Of a stretch of DNA of 64,000 nucleotides, positions 17,646 to 28,025 are shown in pieces. How positions within the stretch are numbered: the stretch's first letter is position 1; each line of letters begins with the position of its first letter. The notes under the pieces were generated by a model. That model had not been told where the DNA came from and ran no database searches. It saw only the letters and a program-made list of their open reading frames with translations. Source of the stretch: Brachybacterium sp. Z12 (GTDB lineage Bacteria; Actinomycetota; Actinomycetes; Actinomycetales; Dermabacteraceae); contig NZ_CP060496.1 in NCBI RefSeq assembly GCF_014400405.1, positions 124,001 through 188,000 of the forward strand, read 5' to 3'. Made by a program: the position numbers and the translations under genes.

Positions 17646-18738
17646 TGTTGCGGGTCATGACGTTGTAGTCACGGAACGGGGATGAAGGAACGGGTCCCTG
17701 ACCGGCACGATGGGTGGTGTCTAGACATCCGTCGCCCGGGAGGAACCCGTTCCATGACCCACCGTAATTCGCCTCTGACCCCTGCCGGAAGACTCCGCCT
17801 GGTCCAACGTGTCGAAGATGATGGCAGACCCATCGCCCACGTCGCCGCTGAAGCAGGAGTAGTTCGATCCACGCTCACGAAGTGGGTCCACCGCTACCGC
17901 GAAGACGGCGTCGAGGCCCTGGAAGACCGCACCAGCGCCCCCGCAAGACGGCCCTCGCGGATACCGATCGAGGTCATCGAACTCATCGATGCCTGGCGAC
18001 GAGACCGCAAATGGTCTGCCCGCCGCATCGCCCTCGAGCTCGCCGGACGCGGGCACCATTTCTGTGTCCGCACCATCGGCAGATGGCTGCAGCGCCTCGG
18101 GATCTCCCGCCGCCGTGACCTCGACCCGACCGGGGAGAACAACCGCGAAACTGGGAAGATCATCGCTCGCTTCCCCGGTCACATGCTCCACCTGGACGTG
18201 AAGAAGGTCGGGAGGATCCCCGACGGCGGTGGCTGGAGGCTTCACGGCCGCGGCCATGCGAAGGCGCGCAAGCAGCGCGTGGACTACACCTACCTGCACA
18301 CCGTGATCGACGGCTACTCACGCCTCGCCTACACCGAGGACTTGGAGAACGAGACCGCGGCAACCACCATCGGCTTCTTCTCCCGGGCGAGAGCGTTCTT
18401 CGCTGCTCACGGCATCAATCGCCTCGTCCGAGTGGTCACTGACAACGGCTCCAACTACCGCGCGAAGACCTTCGTTCGCACCGTGAACGCGCATGCCTCG
18501 CGGCATCAGCGGACCCGGCCCTACATGCCCCGGCACAACGGGAAAGTCGAGCGCTACCAGCGGATCCTTGCCGAGGAATGCCTCTACGCCCACGCCTTTT
18601 ACTCCGAGAACGAGCGCCGCGAAGCGATCAGCGTCTGGGTCCACCATTACAGCTATCATCGGCCGCACACCGCCTGCGCCGATCAGCCCCCGGCCACCCG
18701 AGTCCACGAACGTGTCGACAACGTCATGACCTCATACA
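17646..18738 (+). mobile_element. IS481-family insertion sequence, complete
   Basis: Terminal inverted repeats of 21 bp start with TGT: left TGTTGCGGGTCATGACGTTGT (17646), and the right end read inward from 18738 gives TGTATGAGGTCATGACGTTGT. The inner 14 bases are identical. Both ends abut TCTAG (17640-17644 and 18739-18743), matching the CTAG target duplication known for IS481. The 1.09-kb size is normal. It sits between the defence operon and the metal ATPase gene. The repeat pair GGAACGGGT/ACCCGTTCC at about 17688 and 17745, just before the start codon, may form a leader hairpin. Confidence 0.85.
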
Positions 18739-18743
18739 TCTAG
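17754..18743 (+). CDS. IS481-family transposase
   Basis: DDE transposase, 329 residues, intact. An N-terminal helix-turn-helix (GRLRLVQRVEDDGRPIAHVA, then RSTLTKWVHRYRE) is followed by an HTH-like RRIALELAGRGH. The catalytic core shows HLDVKKVGRIPDGGG (first Asp), VVTDNGSNYRAK (second Asp) and HNGKVERYQRIL (Glu). The ATG at 17754 has GGAGG nine bases upstream. Its TAG stop is not encoded by the element: the last IS base is 18738 and the stop comes from the duplicated CTAG target. Confidence 0.92.
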   Translation: MTHRNSPLTPAGRLRLVQRVEDDGRPIAHVAAEAGVVRSTLTKWVHRYREDGVEALEDRTSAPARRPSRIPIEVIELIDAWRRDRKWSARRIALELAGRGHHFCVRTIGRWLQRLGISRRRDLDPTGENNRETGKIIARFPGHMLHLDVKKVGRIPDGGGWRLHGRGHAKARKQRVDYTYLHTVIDGYSRLAYTEDLENETAATTIGFFSRARAFFAAHGINRLVRVVTDNGSNYRAKTFVRTVNAHASRHQRTRPYMPRHNGKVERYQRILAEECLYAHAFYSENERREAISVWVHHYSYHRPHTACADQPPATRVHERVDNVMTSYI

Positions 18744-18971
18744 GATCTCTTCGAGCATCACGCCGCTGCTCGCACGGTGCCGCTCACCGAGGATGAACGC
18801 GGCTGAGCGTCATCACCGCAGACAAGCACGGTCGGCCGATTGACCCCCGAAGACGAGGCCATCATGAAGCCAGCGGTCGTTCTGGCGGCCTGACCTCAAC
18901 GGACATCTGATCGCGCACCAGTCCCCTCAGCCCGCTCTCCACATTCAGGAAGAAAGATCGAGGGCGTAGAA

Positions 18972-20909
18972 ATGCCGACACAGACCATCGCCTCACCCAC
19001 CCGAGAAGCGCCGTCCTCGACGTCGCGGGCAGTGGAGTTCCTCCGCCGCCGCAAGTTCATGATCTTCGTGATCATCGGACTCACGGCCGGGCTGGTGCTC
19101 TGGGCGACCGGCCAGACCACCGCTCTCGCCGTCACCGCGTACCTGGTGCTCGGCATCGTGATCGTCGTGACGGCGATCGACATGGTGCGGGATCTGATGC
19201 GCGGGCACTGGGGGCTCGACATCCTCGCGGTCATCGCCATGATCGCGACCCTCGCGGTGCAGGAGTATGTCGCGGGGCTCATCATCGCGTTGATGCTCAC
19301 CGGTGGCGAAGCATTGGAGGACCTGGCCGCGCGCCGCGCCAGCCGTGAGCTCGACCAGCTGATGAGCCGAGCTCCAGCGTTCGCGCAGCGAATCCACCCC
19401 AGCACAGGCGAGGTGGAAAGCATCACGATCGACGAAGTGCAGGTCGGTGACGAGCTGCTGGTGCGATCCTCGGAGATCCTCCCCGTTGACGGCGAGTTGT
19501 TGTCGGAGCACGCGACGATCGATGAATCCTCGGTGACCGGTGAGCCGATCCCGGTGAGCTATGGCGCCGGCGACCACGTCCTCTCGGGCACGGTGAACGG
19601 CACCGCGAGCTTCACGATGCGTGCGCAGAAGATGGCGGCCGATTCGAACTATGCGTCGATCGTGCGACTGGTGGAACGAGCCGTGGAATCCCACGCACCG
19701 ATGGTGCGGCTCGCCGACCGGTACGCCGTGCCCTTCACGGTGGTGGCGCTGCTCATCGCTGGTTTCGCCTGGTTCCTCAGCGGGGACCCGGTGCGCTTCG
19801 CCGAGGTGCTCGTGGTGGCGACGCCCTGCCCGCTGCTCATCGCCGCCCCGGTCGCCTTCATGGGGGCATGAGCTCCGCCGCACGGCTGAACGTCATCATC
19901 AAAGACGGTGGCGTCCTGGAGATGCTCGCCCGGGTGCGTTCCGCCGCGTTCGATAAAACAGGCACCCTGACGCAGGGCAAGGCTGACGTGGTGGATATCC
20001 ACCCGGCCTCCCGCAGCAGCAGCGAGACGCTTCAGCTGGCAGCTGCCGCGGAGCAGTACTCCGTCCATGTCTTCGCCGATCCGATCGTGGCAGCCGCGAG
20101 AGCGCAGCAGCTCGAGCTGCCGGACGTGACGAATGCTGACGAGGTCGCGACGAACGGGGTGCTCGCCCACCTGGCCGGCGGCGCCGTGGTGCGGGTCGGG
20201 AAGCCCGCCTTCATCGAGGAGGCGACCGGGTCGATCGACCGGCCCGAGCTCCGCGCCGGGGAGACGGCTGTGTATGTGTCGGTCGGTGACGAACTGGCCG
20301 GCACCATCATCTTGTCGGACCCGATCCGTCCGCACGCGGCAGGCACCATCTCCCGCCTTCGGGGAGCCGGCGTGGCGGAGATCGTGATGGTGACCGGCGA
20401 CGTCGCGCCGACCGCCGAGTCCGTCGCGCAGACGGTGGGCATCCAGACGGTCCACGCCGAGACCACACCCCAGACCAAGGTCGAGATCGTGCAGGCCATC
20501 CGGCCGCGGCCGGTGCTCATGGTCGGTGACGGCATCAATGACGCCCCGGTGCTGGCAGCTGCGGACATAGGCATCGCCATGGCAGGCCGGGGGCCACCGT
20601 CGCGAGCGAATCGGCCGCAGCGGTCATCACCTCGAACGACATCGCACGCGTGGCAGACGTCGCCTATGTGTCGCGGCGCACCGTGCACATCGCGCTGCAG
20701 TCGATCTGGATGGGCATCATCATCTCGGTGGTCCTGATGCTCGTCGCCGCCTTCGGCTACCTGCCCGCAGTGGCGGGTGCGCTCCTGCAGGAGGTGGTCG
20801 ATCTCGTCGCCATCGTGTCGGCTCTGCGAGCGCTCCGAGCACACAGGGGGCGGAGCGAGACCGTGCACCTCGCCACGAGCCGGCCCAGGCTGATGCCGCT
20901 GCTGCGTGA
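18972..20909 (+). CDS. Heavy-metal P1B-type ATPase, frameshifted
   Basis: Membrane pump exporting a transition metal. There is no N-terminal metal-binding domain; it starts directly with helices (FMIFVIIGLTAGLVLW). Core motifs are SSVTGEPIPV (actuator TGE), VVATPCPLLIAAPVAFMG (membrane metal site of TPC type), FDKTGTLTQGKA (phosphorylated Asp) and MVGDGINDAPVL. Breaks sit at GGGGG 19862-19866 (restores FMGGMSSAARLN) and 20589-20593 (restores MAGRGATVASESAAAVI). A third missing G at 20846-20850 would give a natural stop at 20909; without it the frame runs into the next gene. SVHVFADPIV stands where SEHPLA is usual. Metal unknown, perhaps Zn/Cd/Co. Confidence 0.8.
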
Positions 20910-21079
20910 GCCCGAGAGGATGAACGGGACGCCGAACCTGGTGTGGGTCACCGGCTTTCCCCGCGAGCGGGTGATGCCCCTCAGTCGTCCGCACCGGAGC
21001 GGCATTCGGCGGCGGCGGGTTCGTCCGGGGCGTGTTCGCCCAGCTGACTCCCGGCACTACCGGAAACTAGCGACCTCGA

Positions 21080-21718
21080 GTGGAAACCACGCCATGGCGC
21101 AGGTCGATCCCCGCCTGGTGGAGCGCCGAGGTGATCGCCGACCAGCTCCTCGCCGCGCTGACGCCCGTCGGTGCTGCGGCAGACGACCCCGCCTATGCCT
21201 CCCGCTTCGCCGCCCTGCTCGAGGCGAGTCGCGAGTCGGGGAAGGTCCCGCTCGCCGCCTACGACATCGACTACATGATCGATCTGCACCACCAGGGTGC
21301 CTACAACGCGATCGGCGATGAGTGGGTCTCCGGCTCGATCCTCCACCTGACCAGCCCCAACGCCGATCCGGATCTGGTCGAGCGCTCGAAGCGGCTGGGC
21401 GTCATCGTCTACGACGCGGTCGACTCCACGGGCTGGGGCCTGCTCGGGAAGTACGCCGGCGGCTCCGCCGAGACGATCAGCCGCAACGGGCTGGCCGTGG
21501 AGTACGACATCGCCACCCTGCTGTTCGAGATGCGCGGCATGTCCGACCACTCCAACGAGGGCTCGGTCCTCGGGGCCCGCAGCAGCGGATACCTGATCAG
21601 GCAGACCGTGATCACCCTCGAAACGGCGACCCGGGCGCTGGCCGACGGATCGATCGATGCGGCGGACACCTCCCTCTGGGACACCCTCCCCACCCAGGAG
21701 TGGAGCCGCGACGAGTGA
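21080..21718 (+). pseudogene. M14 zinc carboxypeptidase, C-terminal remnant
   Basis: Only the second half of an M14-type carboxypeptidase fold is present. DYMIDLHHQGAYNAIGDEW carries the third zinc ligand His, and YDIATLLFEMRGMSDHSNEG carries the catalytic Glu. The HxxE zinc motif of the N-terminal half is missing, and an in-frame TAG lies just upstream (about 21068). The GTG at 21080 lacks a convincing ribosome-binding site. I read it as a 5'-truncated gene, probably cut in the rearrangement that placed the metal ATPase beside it. Confidence 0.6.
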
Positions 21719-21749
21719 CGAGCTGACGAGCCGCAGCAGGCAGCGACTC

Positions 21750-22730
21750 TCAGCCCAGATACGCCTCGGCGAGCAGCTCCGCGGACCGCAGCCGCTGCTC
21801 CACCTGCGGCCCCTGGTGGGCGATGATCAGTTCGTCGGCGCCGGTCAGCTCGGCGAACTCGGTGACCTTGTCCCGGACCACGTCAGGGGTGCCGACGGCG
21901 CTGTAGGTCGCCATCTCGTGCAGGTGCCGGGCCTGGGGAGCGGCGAGCAGCTCATCGGCCTGCTCGTCGGTGTACTCGGTGCCCGGCTGCAGCAGCAGCG
22001 CCACCCGGCTGCGCATCATCTCGTGCTGCTGGCGCTCGGCGTCGGCCTGGTCATCGGCGGCGATGACGTTGTAGGCAGCGATGACGTGGGGCGCATCGAG
22101 CTGCTCGGACGGCGTGAACTCACGGCGGTACAGCGCGATCGCTTCGTGCAGGGCGCCCGGGGCGAAGTGCGAGGCGAAGGAGTAGGGCAGGCCGAGGGTG
22201 GCGGCCAGGCCCGCGCCGAACAGTGAGGAGCCGAGGATGTACAGCGGGACGTCGGTGCCCTTGCCCGGATAGGCGTCCACGCCCGGGATCCGGGACTCGC
22301 CGCGCAGGTAGGCCTGCAGCTCCATGACGTCCTCGGGGAAGGTGTCGGCCTTGGCGCCGCTGCGGCGCAGTGCGCGCATCGTGTTCTGGTCGGTGCCCGG
22401 CGCCCGGCCCAGGCCCAGGTCGATCCGCCCGGGGTGGAGGGTCTCGAGGGTGCCGAACTGCTCGGCGATCACCAGCGGGGCGTGGTTGGGCAGCATGATG
22501 CCGCCCGCTCCGAGCCGTATGGACGTGGTGTGCGCGGCGACGTGCGCGATCAGCACCGAGGTGGCCGAGGACGCGATCGACCGCATGTTGTGGTGCTCGG
22601 CGTACCAGACCCGCCGATACCCGGTCTCCTCCGCCTTCTGGGCCAGAGCGACCGTGCCCTCCAGTGCCTGCGCGACGGTCTGGTCGCGGGCGGCGGTGGC
22701 GAGGTCGAGGATCGAGAGCGGGACAGGCAT
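21750..22730 (-). CDS. LLM-class flavin-dependent oxidoreductase (luciferase-like)
   Basis: FMN/F420-type flavin monooxygenase of the bacterial-luciferase-like (MsnO8) subgroup, 326 residues. Signatures: [15 protein letters not shown] at the N-terminus, [46 protein letters not shown] and the C-terminal [22 protein letters not shown]. The ATG at 22730 is preceded by AAAGGTG; the frame runs 18 codons further upstream without homology. Single-gene unit, convergent with the M14 remnant. The 203-bp stretch upstream (22731-22933) holds nothing recognisable. Substrate unknown. Confidence 0.88.
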   Translation of the reverse strand: MPVPLSILDLATAARDQTVAQALEGTVALAQKAEETGYRRVWYAEHHNMRSIASSATSVLIAHVAAHTTSIRLGAGGIMLPNHAPLVIAEQFGTLETLHPGRIDLGLGRAPGTDQNTMRALRRSGAKADTFPEDVMELQAYLRGESRIPGVDAYPGKGTDVPLYILGSSLFGAGLAATLGLPYSFASHFAPGALHEAIALYRREFTPSEQLDAPHVIAAYNVIAADDQADAERQQHEMMRSRVALLLQPGTEYTDEQADELLAAPQARHLHEMATYSAVGTPDVVRDKVTEFAELTGADELIIAHQGPQVEQRLRSAELLAEAYLG

Positions 22731-22933
22731 GAAGCACCTTTCGACGGGAGGCGGCGCCGGACGGCTCCGCACCTTCGGAGACAACGCCCGCGGCGTCGTT
22801 TCTCTTCCCGGCGTCGTGGTGGGTCAGACACCTGCCCGCTCATGAGACTCCACAGCACGAGAAGGTCATGGCACCCTCTCGCCGTGGGTGCCGTCACCGT
22901 CAGAGGCGGTCCCGAGCGCGGCTGCTCCTCCCG

Positions 22934-23976
22934 CTATTCCCGCTGCCTCGCCATCACCGCGCGCTGCAGCAGCACGAAGATCAGCAGGATCCCGCCGGTG
23001 ATGATGGTGGTCGCCTCTGGGGGATGCTGCCGTCGCGGGTGATGAGCACGTTCATCAGGCCCAGGACCAGCGCGCCCACCACGGAGCCGAGCACGTACCC
23101 GAAACCGCCGGTGAGCAGGGTGCCGCCGATGACCGCCGCGGCGATCGCGTCCAGCTCCCAGCCGATGCCGGTGATGTTCTGGGCGGAGCCGAGGCGGGCG
23201 GTGTAGACCACCGCGGCGATCCCGCCGAGGGTCCCGCTGATCACGTAGATCAGCAGCTTGGTGCGCAGCACCGGCAGGCCCATCAGGGAGGCGGACTGCT
23301 CGGAGCCGCCGATGGCGTAGACGGTGCGCCCGGTGCGGGTGCGGTGCAGCACCACGAACGCGGCGACGACGACCAACAGGGCGATGAGCACGCCGGGGGT
23401 GATGACCAGGTCGTTGACCTTCGGGCCGTCGATGATCTTGAGCTTCGTGCCCAGCAGCAGGATCCCGGAGTCCTCCTCGAGCCGCACCGGCACGGTGGAG
23501 AGCATGGAGGCCAGGCCCCTGCCCAGGAACATCATGGCGAGGGTCGCGATGAAGGGTTGGACGTTGAAGTACTGGATGAGGATGCCGGAGACCAGCCCCA
23601 TCGCCGAACCGATCCCGATCATGACCACGATGACCAGCCACGCGTTCCAGCCGGCGCCGGCGAGCATCACCCCGCACACGGAGGACAGCGCGATGATCGC
23701 CCCGACGGAGAGATCGATCCCGCCGCTGATGATCACGAAGGTCAGCCCCACGGCGAGGATGATCAGGTGAGCGTTGTTGATGAAGAGGTTCGAGACGGTG
23801 CTGAGCTGGAAGATCCGGCCGTAGGCGGTCTCGCCGTAGATCAGCATCAGCACGAAGATCAGCAGCGCGGCCAGAGTGGGCAGCGAGTCGGCGCGGAAGA
23901 AGCTCAGCATCCGGTGCAGGCGCGTGGTGCGCGGCGGAGTGCTGGTCGCGGGCGGGGTGGTGATGGCGGTGTTCAT
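22934..23976 (-). CDS. Sugar ABC transporter permease, YjfF/RbsC type, frameshifted
   Basis: Second inner-membrane permease of a ribose/galactofuranose-type importer. It has about nine hydrophobic segments, VGLTFVIISGGIDLSVGAI, FIATLAMMFLGRGLA and the late GTLLTGGFGYVLGSVVGAL typical of the BPD_transp_2 family. The last 30 residues (EATTIITGGILLIFVLLQRA) are in another frame. One missing C opposite 23019-23023 joins them as ITRDGSIPPEATT. Start ATG overlaps the previous permease stop by four bases. It is the last gene of the operon running from the binding protein. Confidence 0.85.
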
Positions 23977-25051
23977 GCGGCCACGGCCTCCTTCTGCGGG
24001 GCGTCGGTGCCGGCGCCGGACTTCCGGGAGCGGCGGGCACGGAACAGGGTGCGCACCCGCTCGGACTGCAGCAGGCACAGCGCGATGATCACGATCGCCT
24101 TGAACGCCGGGGTGGCGGAGGAGGAGATGCCCAGGAACACCACCGTCTTGTCGAGGGTGGCGATCAGCAGCGCCCCGATCGCGGCGCCGGTGATATTGAA
24201 CTTCCCTCCTGCGAGGGAGGTCCCGCCGATCACCACGGCGAGGATCGCGTCCATCTCCAGCTGGTAGCCGGTGTTGGAGACGTCCACCGTCATCACGCTC
24301 GCGGTGGCGAACACGCCGCCCACGGCCGCGAGCGTGCCCGAGGCGATGTACACCGCGAACAGCAGACCGCGCCGGTTCACTCCGGCCAGGCGCGCGGCGC
24401 GCGGATCCATGCCGATGGCCTCGATCATCAGGCCCAGCGCGCTGCGGCGCACCAGCAGGCCCACCGCGAGCACGATCAGCACGGCGAGCACGAACACCAC
24501 CGGGATGCCGAGCACGTAGCCGTTGGCGAGCCAGCGGAAGGTCTCGTTGCTCGCGGCGGTGTTCTGGCCGCCGGTGATCACCTTCGCCAGCCCTCTCCCG
24601 GCGAGCATCAGCACCAGGGTGGAGATGAACGGTTGCAGTCCCACCACCGAGACCAGCACGGCGTTGACCGCGCCGAGCGCCGCTCCCAGCAGCAGAGCGA
24701 GCGCCAGTGCGGCGGCCGCCGCACCGGGGAGCCGCCGGCTGAGGCGAGGAGCTCCATCGCGACCGCCCCGGCGACTGCCATCACGGAGCCGACGGAGAGG
24801 TCGATGCCGGCGGTCGCGATGACCAAGCACATGCCCACCGAGATCATCGCGATCGGGGCGGCGGCGCGGAGGATGTCGATGACGTTGCCGACCAGGCTGC
24901 CGGTGGTCTCGTTGTAGCTGACCGCCAGGTACCCGGGGTCCTTGAGGGTGTTGACCAGCAGCAGCAGGGCGATCGCGATGATGCCCCAGAAGTAGGGGCG
25001 GCGGATCAGGTCCCTCACCGCCGAGGTCCCCTGGGTGCCGTCGGGGCTCAT
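23973..25051 (-). CDS. Sugar ABC transporter permease, YtfT/RbsC type, frameshifted
   Basis: First permease of the same importer. The N-terminal part runs to CLVIATAGIDLSVGSVMAV. The frame changes opposite GGGG 24726-24729 (one missing C restores ASAGGSPGAAAAALALALLL) and continues through LQPFISTLVLMLAGRGLAKV and VVIGGTSLAGGKFNITGA, which align with the partner permease. Both ends overlap their neighbours by four bases (ATGA), so ATPase, permease and permease form one translational unit. Repaired length is about 359 residues. Confidence 0.85.
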
Positions 25052-26615
25052 GAGCTGACTCCTGTTCCTGCGGGGTGAGGACTTCCGGGCCGGCCCGGCG
25101 CGGATTCCTCGGCGATGGTGGCGATCAGCGAGTCGGTCGAGACGCTCTCATCCACGGTGAGGTCGGCCAGCTTCCGCCGGTCCTTCAGCACGATGATGCG
25201 GTCGCTGAGCCGCACCACCTCCTCGAGCTCGGAGGAGATGAACACGATCGCCACGCCCTCATCGGCCAGGGCGATCACCTGCTCCATGATCTCCGTCTTG
25301 GCGCCCACATCGATACCGCGGGTGGGCTCGTCGAGGATCAGCACCTCGGGCTGCGTGGCCAGCCAGCGTCCCAGCAGCACCTTCTGCTGGTTCCCGCCGG
25401 AGAGGTTCCTGATGGGCCGGTCCGGATCGGCGGGACGCACGTTCAGGGCGCTCATGTACTTCTCGACCAGGGCGTCCTTCTCGTGAGCGGGCAGCGGGCG
25501 GGCCCATCCCCGCTCGGCCTGGACGGCGAGGATGAGGTTCTCGCGCACGGTGAGATCGCGGATGATCCCCTCGTCGCGCCGGTTCTCGCTGGCGTAGGCG
25601 ATGCGGGCGGCGAGCGCGCGGGCGGGGGAGGAGATCTGGGTGTCCTCGCCGCGCATACGCACCGTCCCGGTTTCAGGCTTGTCCGCCCCGTAGACCAGGC
25701 GTGCGAGCTCGGTGCGGCCGCTGCCCAGCAGGCCGGCGATGCCCAGCACCTCCCCGGCGTGAAAGGTGACGTCGGTGGGTTCGAGGGAGCCTGTGCGGCC
25801 GATCCCCTCGGCGCTGTAGACGGGGTCGCCGCTGCGGTCCACCTCACGGCGCGAGCTGGCGCGCTCGAGGGAGTCCAGCGCCCCCATCTCCTTGCCCACC
25901 ATGGTGGAGATGAGGGTGGCCTGGCTGATCTCCCGGGTGAGGAACTCGCCCTGGAACACGCCATTGCGCAGCACGGTGAGGCGGTCGCTGATCTCGTACA
26001 CCTGGTCCAGGAAGTGGGAGACGAACAGGATCGCCACCCCTCATCCCGCAGCGAGCGGATCACCGCGAACAGTTGGGCGACCTCCGCCGCATCCAGGCTC
26101 GAGGTGGGCTCATCCAGGATCAGCACCTTGGAGTCTGTGACCGTTGCGCGGCTGATCGCGACCAGCTGCTGCAGCGCGATCGAGAGCGAGGACAGCGGAA
26201 GGCGCGGGTTCAGCCCGCCGAGGCCCACCTTCTCGAGCACCTGGGAAGCTCGCCGATGGGTCGCGCCCCAGTTGATGCCCAGCGGCCCGCGGGGCTCATG
26301 GCCGAGCATCACGTTCTCGCCGATCGAGAGGTTGGTGCACAGGTTCACCTCCTGGTACACGGTCGAGATCCCGGCGGCCTGGGCATCGGCCGTGCCGTGG
26401 AGCCGCTGCGGGGTGCCGGAGATCAGGACGGTGCCCTCATCGATGCTGTACACGCCGGTCAGCGCCTTGATCAGGGTGGACTTGCCGGCTCCGTTCTCCC
26501 CCATCAGGGCATGGACCTCACCGGGCAGGAGCCGGAAGCTCACCCGGTCCAGGGCCTTGACCCCGGGGAAGGAGATCGAGATGTCCTGCATCTCGACGAT
26601 CGGTGGTGCGGGCAT
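25048..26615 (-). CDS. Sugar ABC transporter ATPase with two nucleotide-binding domains, frameshifted
   Basis: Tandem ATPase of the RbsA/MglA/YtfR class. First domain: Walker A GENGAGKSTL, a divergent signature region LSIALQQLVAISRA, Walker B VLILDEPTSSLD. Second domain: GLLGSGRTEL in place of a canonical Walker A, signature LSGGNQQKVLLGRWLA, and Walker B VLILDEPTRGIDVG. The frames join opposite CCCC 26037-26040, where one missing G restores DEGVAILFVSH. It is translated ahead of the two permeases. A second, separate ATPase of the same class lies at 28026. Confidence 0.88.
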
Positions 26616-26765
26616 CGTGTCTCTCTCCGTGCGTTCTGCGGGCGGCGGTGCCCGGTCTGGTGCGGACGGCGGTCGTCGGCCCCGTGGCCGGGGCCCGGAG
26701 CGGACGGCCGCCGTCCGTCAGCTCCGGACCGGCCTTCAGGACCGTCTGCGGGTCTGTGCCTGCGG

Positions 26766-26808
26766 GCAGTGCTCGCGGGTCAGTGCTTGCAGATCAGTAC
26801 TTGCGGTC
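26766..26808. repeat. 14-bp imperfect tandem repeat at the binding-protein stop codon
   Basis: Three degenerate copies of TCAGTGCTTGCRG. The innermost encodes the last residues (DRKY) and stop of the binding protein; two more follow it. Probably a replication-slippage product. Confidence 0.5.
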
Positions 26809-27791
26809 AGGAAGGGCTTCCTCGGCGGCTTCGGGTGAGTCGAAGGTGGTGGACTCGACCTGGATGTAGGACTCGACCTCGCCGCCGTCCAGCGCGGTGT
26901 TGACCGCCTCCATCGCCTGATCGCCGAACAGCGGGTTGTACTCGGCCACGAAGCTCAGGGTGCCCGCCGCGAGCGCCTCGAGCGCCGCCTTGGTGCCGTC
27001 GATGGTCGCGATCTTGACGTCCTCGCCCGGCACCAGCCCGGCCTCTTCGACCGCCTGAGCGGCGCCGAGGCCCATCTCGTCGTTCTGCGCGAAGACCAGC
27101 TGGACATCGTTGCTGTTGGACTTCAGCACCGTCTCGAAGACGCTCTTGGCCTCCTCGGTGGACCAGTTCGCCGTCTGTGCGCCGAGGTTCTCGAAGGAGG
27201 ACTCGCCCTCCATCACCGCGTTCCAGCCCTCGTTGCGCTCGTTGACCACCGAGACGCCGGCCGGTCCCTCGAGCACGAAGTACTTCGCGCCCTCCGGGAA
27301 CGTCTCCAGCGCCCACTCGGCGACCGAGGTGGACACGGCGATGTTGTCCGGGGCCAGGCGGGTGACGTACAGGTCGGTGTCATCGGGCTCGATGCCGCGG
27401 TCGATCAGCAGCACCGGGATCTCCGCCTCCTGCGCCCGGCTCAGGGACTCCTCCCAGCCAGAGCCCTCGGTGGCGGATAGCAGGATCACGTCCACCCCTC
27501 GTCCACGAACGAGGTGAAGGCGTCGATCTGGGACTTCTGGTCGAGGCTGGTGGCGGGTGCGTACTTCAGATCGAAGCCCGCCTCCTGGGTGAACGTCTCC
27601 TGGATGTTCTCCTCGTTGGCCTGGCGCCAGGCGCCCTCGGGGCCGACGGCGACGAAGCCGATCGTGATCGTCTCTCCGGAGTCACCGCCGCCAGCGTCAC
27701 CGCCGGAGGAATCGGAGGAGCAAGCGGCCAGGACGGTACCGACGAGGCCGGCGGCTCCGAGGCCGAGAAGGGTACGACGTGTGGGGGTCAT
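26794..27791 (-). CDS. Sugar ABC transporter substrate-binding lipoprotein, YtfQ-like, frameshifted
   Basis: Periplasmic-type sugar-binding protein of the ribose/galactofuranose class, lipid-anchored. The N-terminus reads MTPTRRTLLGLGAAGLVG with lipobox LAAC, and the RR pair suggests possible Tat export. The mature part shows TIGFVAVGPEGAWRQANEEN and QIDAFTSFVDEG, then in another frame VDVILLSATEGSGWEESL, IPVLLIDRGIEPDD and ATIDGTKAALEALAAG. One missing G opposite CCCC 27495-27498 joins the halves. It heads the operon for the ATPase at 25048 and both permeases. The fold and VDRGI-type motif resemble YtfQ; the exact sugar is unproven. Confidence 0.85.
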
Positions 27792-27886
27792 GATCTCCTC
27801 CTTGAGATCTAGGGCGCGGGAGGCGCCTGCCCGGTATCGACCGGGCTCAGGGGTGTGGAACGGAAGGGGAGCGGCGGAGTGCCGCA

Positions 27887-27915
27887 CCATGTTCCAGGAA
27901 TGTTACCGGGAACAT
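27887..27915. promoter_or_regulatory. LacI-type operator candidate of the sugar transport operon
   Basis: ATGTTACCGGGAACAT (27900-27915) is a 16-bp palindrome with one mismatch, about 110 bp upstream of the binding-protein ATG. ATGTTCC at 27889 forms a second, overlapping inverted repeat with GGAACAT. The LacI gene at 29657 is the obvious candidate binder. The rest of the gap 27792-28025 holds no gene. Confidence 0.5.
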
Positions 27916-28025
27916 CACTGGGCGCAAGGTAGGTCACATCACGAAATGGACACGGCCGCATAACGGGCAGGTAGGGGTGAGCGGATGTGACCCAGGTGGG
28001 CCAGCGCCGATGGCGGCGGACCGGC

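Noticed and set aside
12782-18743. Integrative element with tRNA attachment site
   Set aside because: I see no tRNA, integrase or direct att repeats at the block edges; only the IS481 element is mobile by sequence.
19860-20600. Programmed ribosomal frameshifting in the P-type ATPase
   Set aside because: The sites are plain G runs like those in two dozen unrelated genes, without slippery heptamers plus pseudoknots. Assembly error is simpler.
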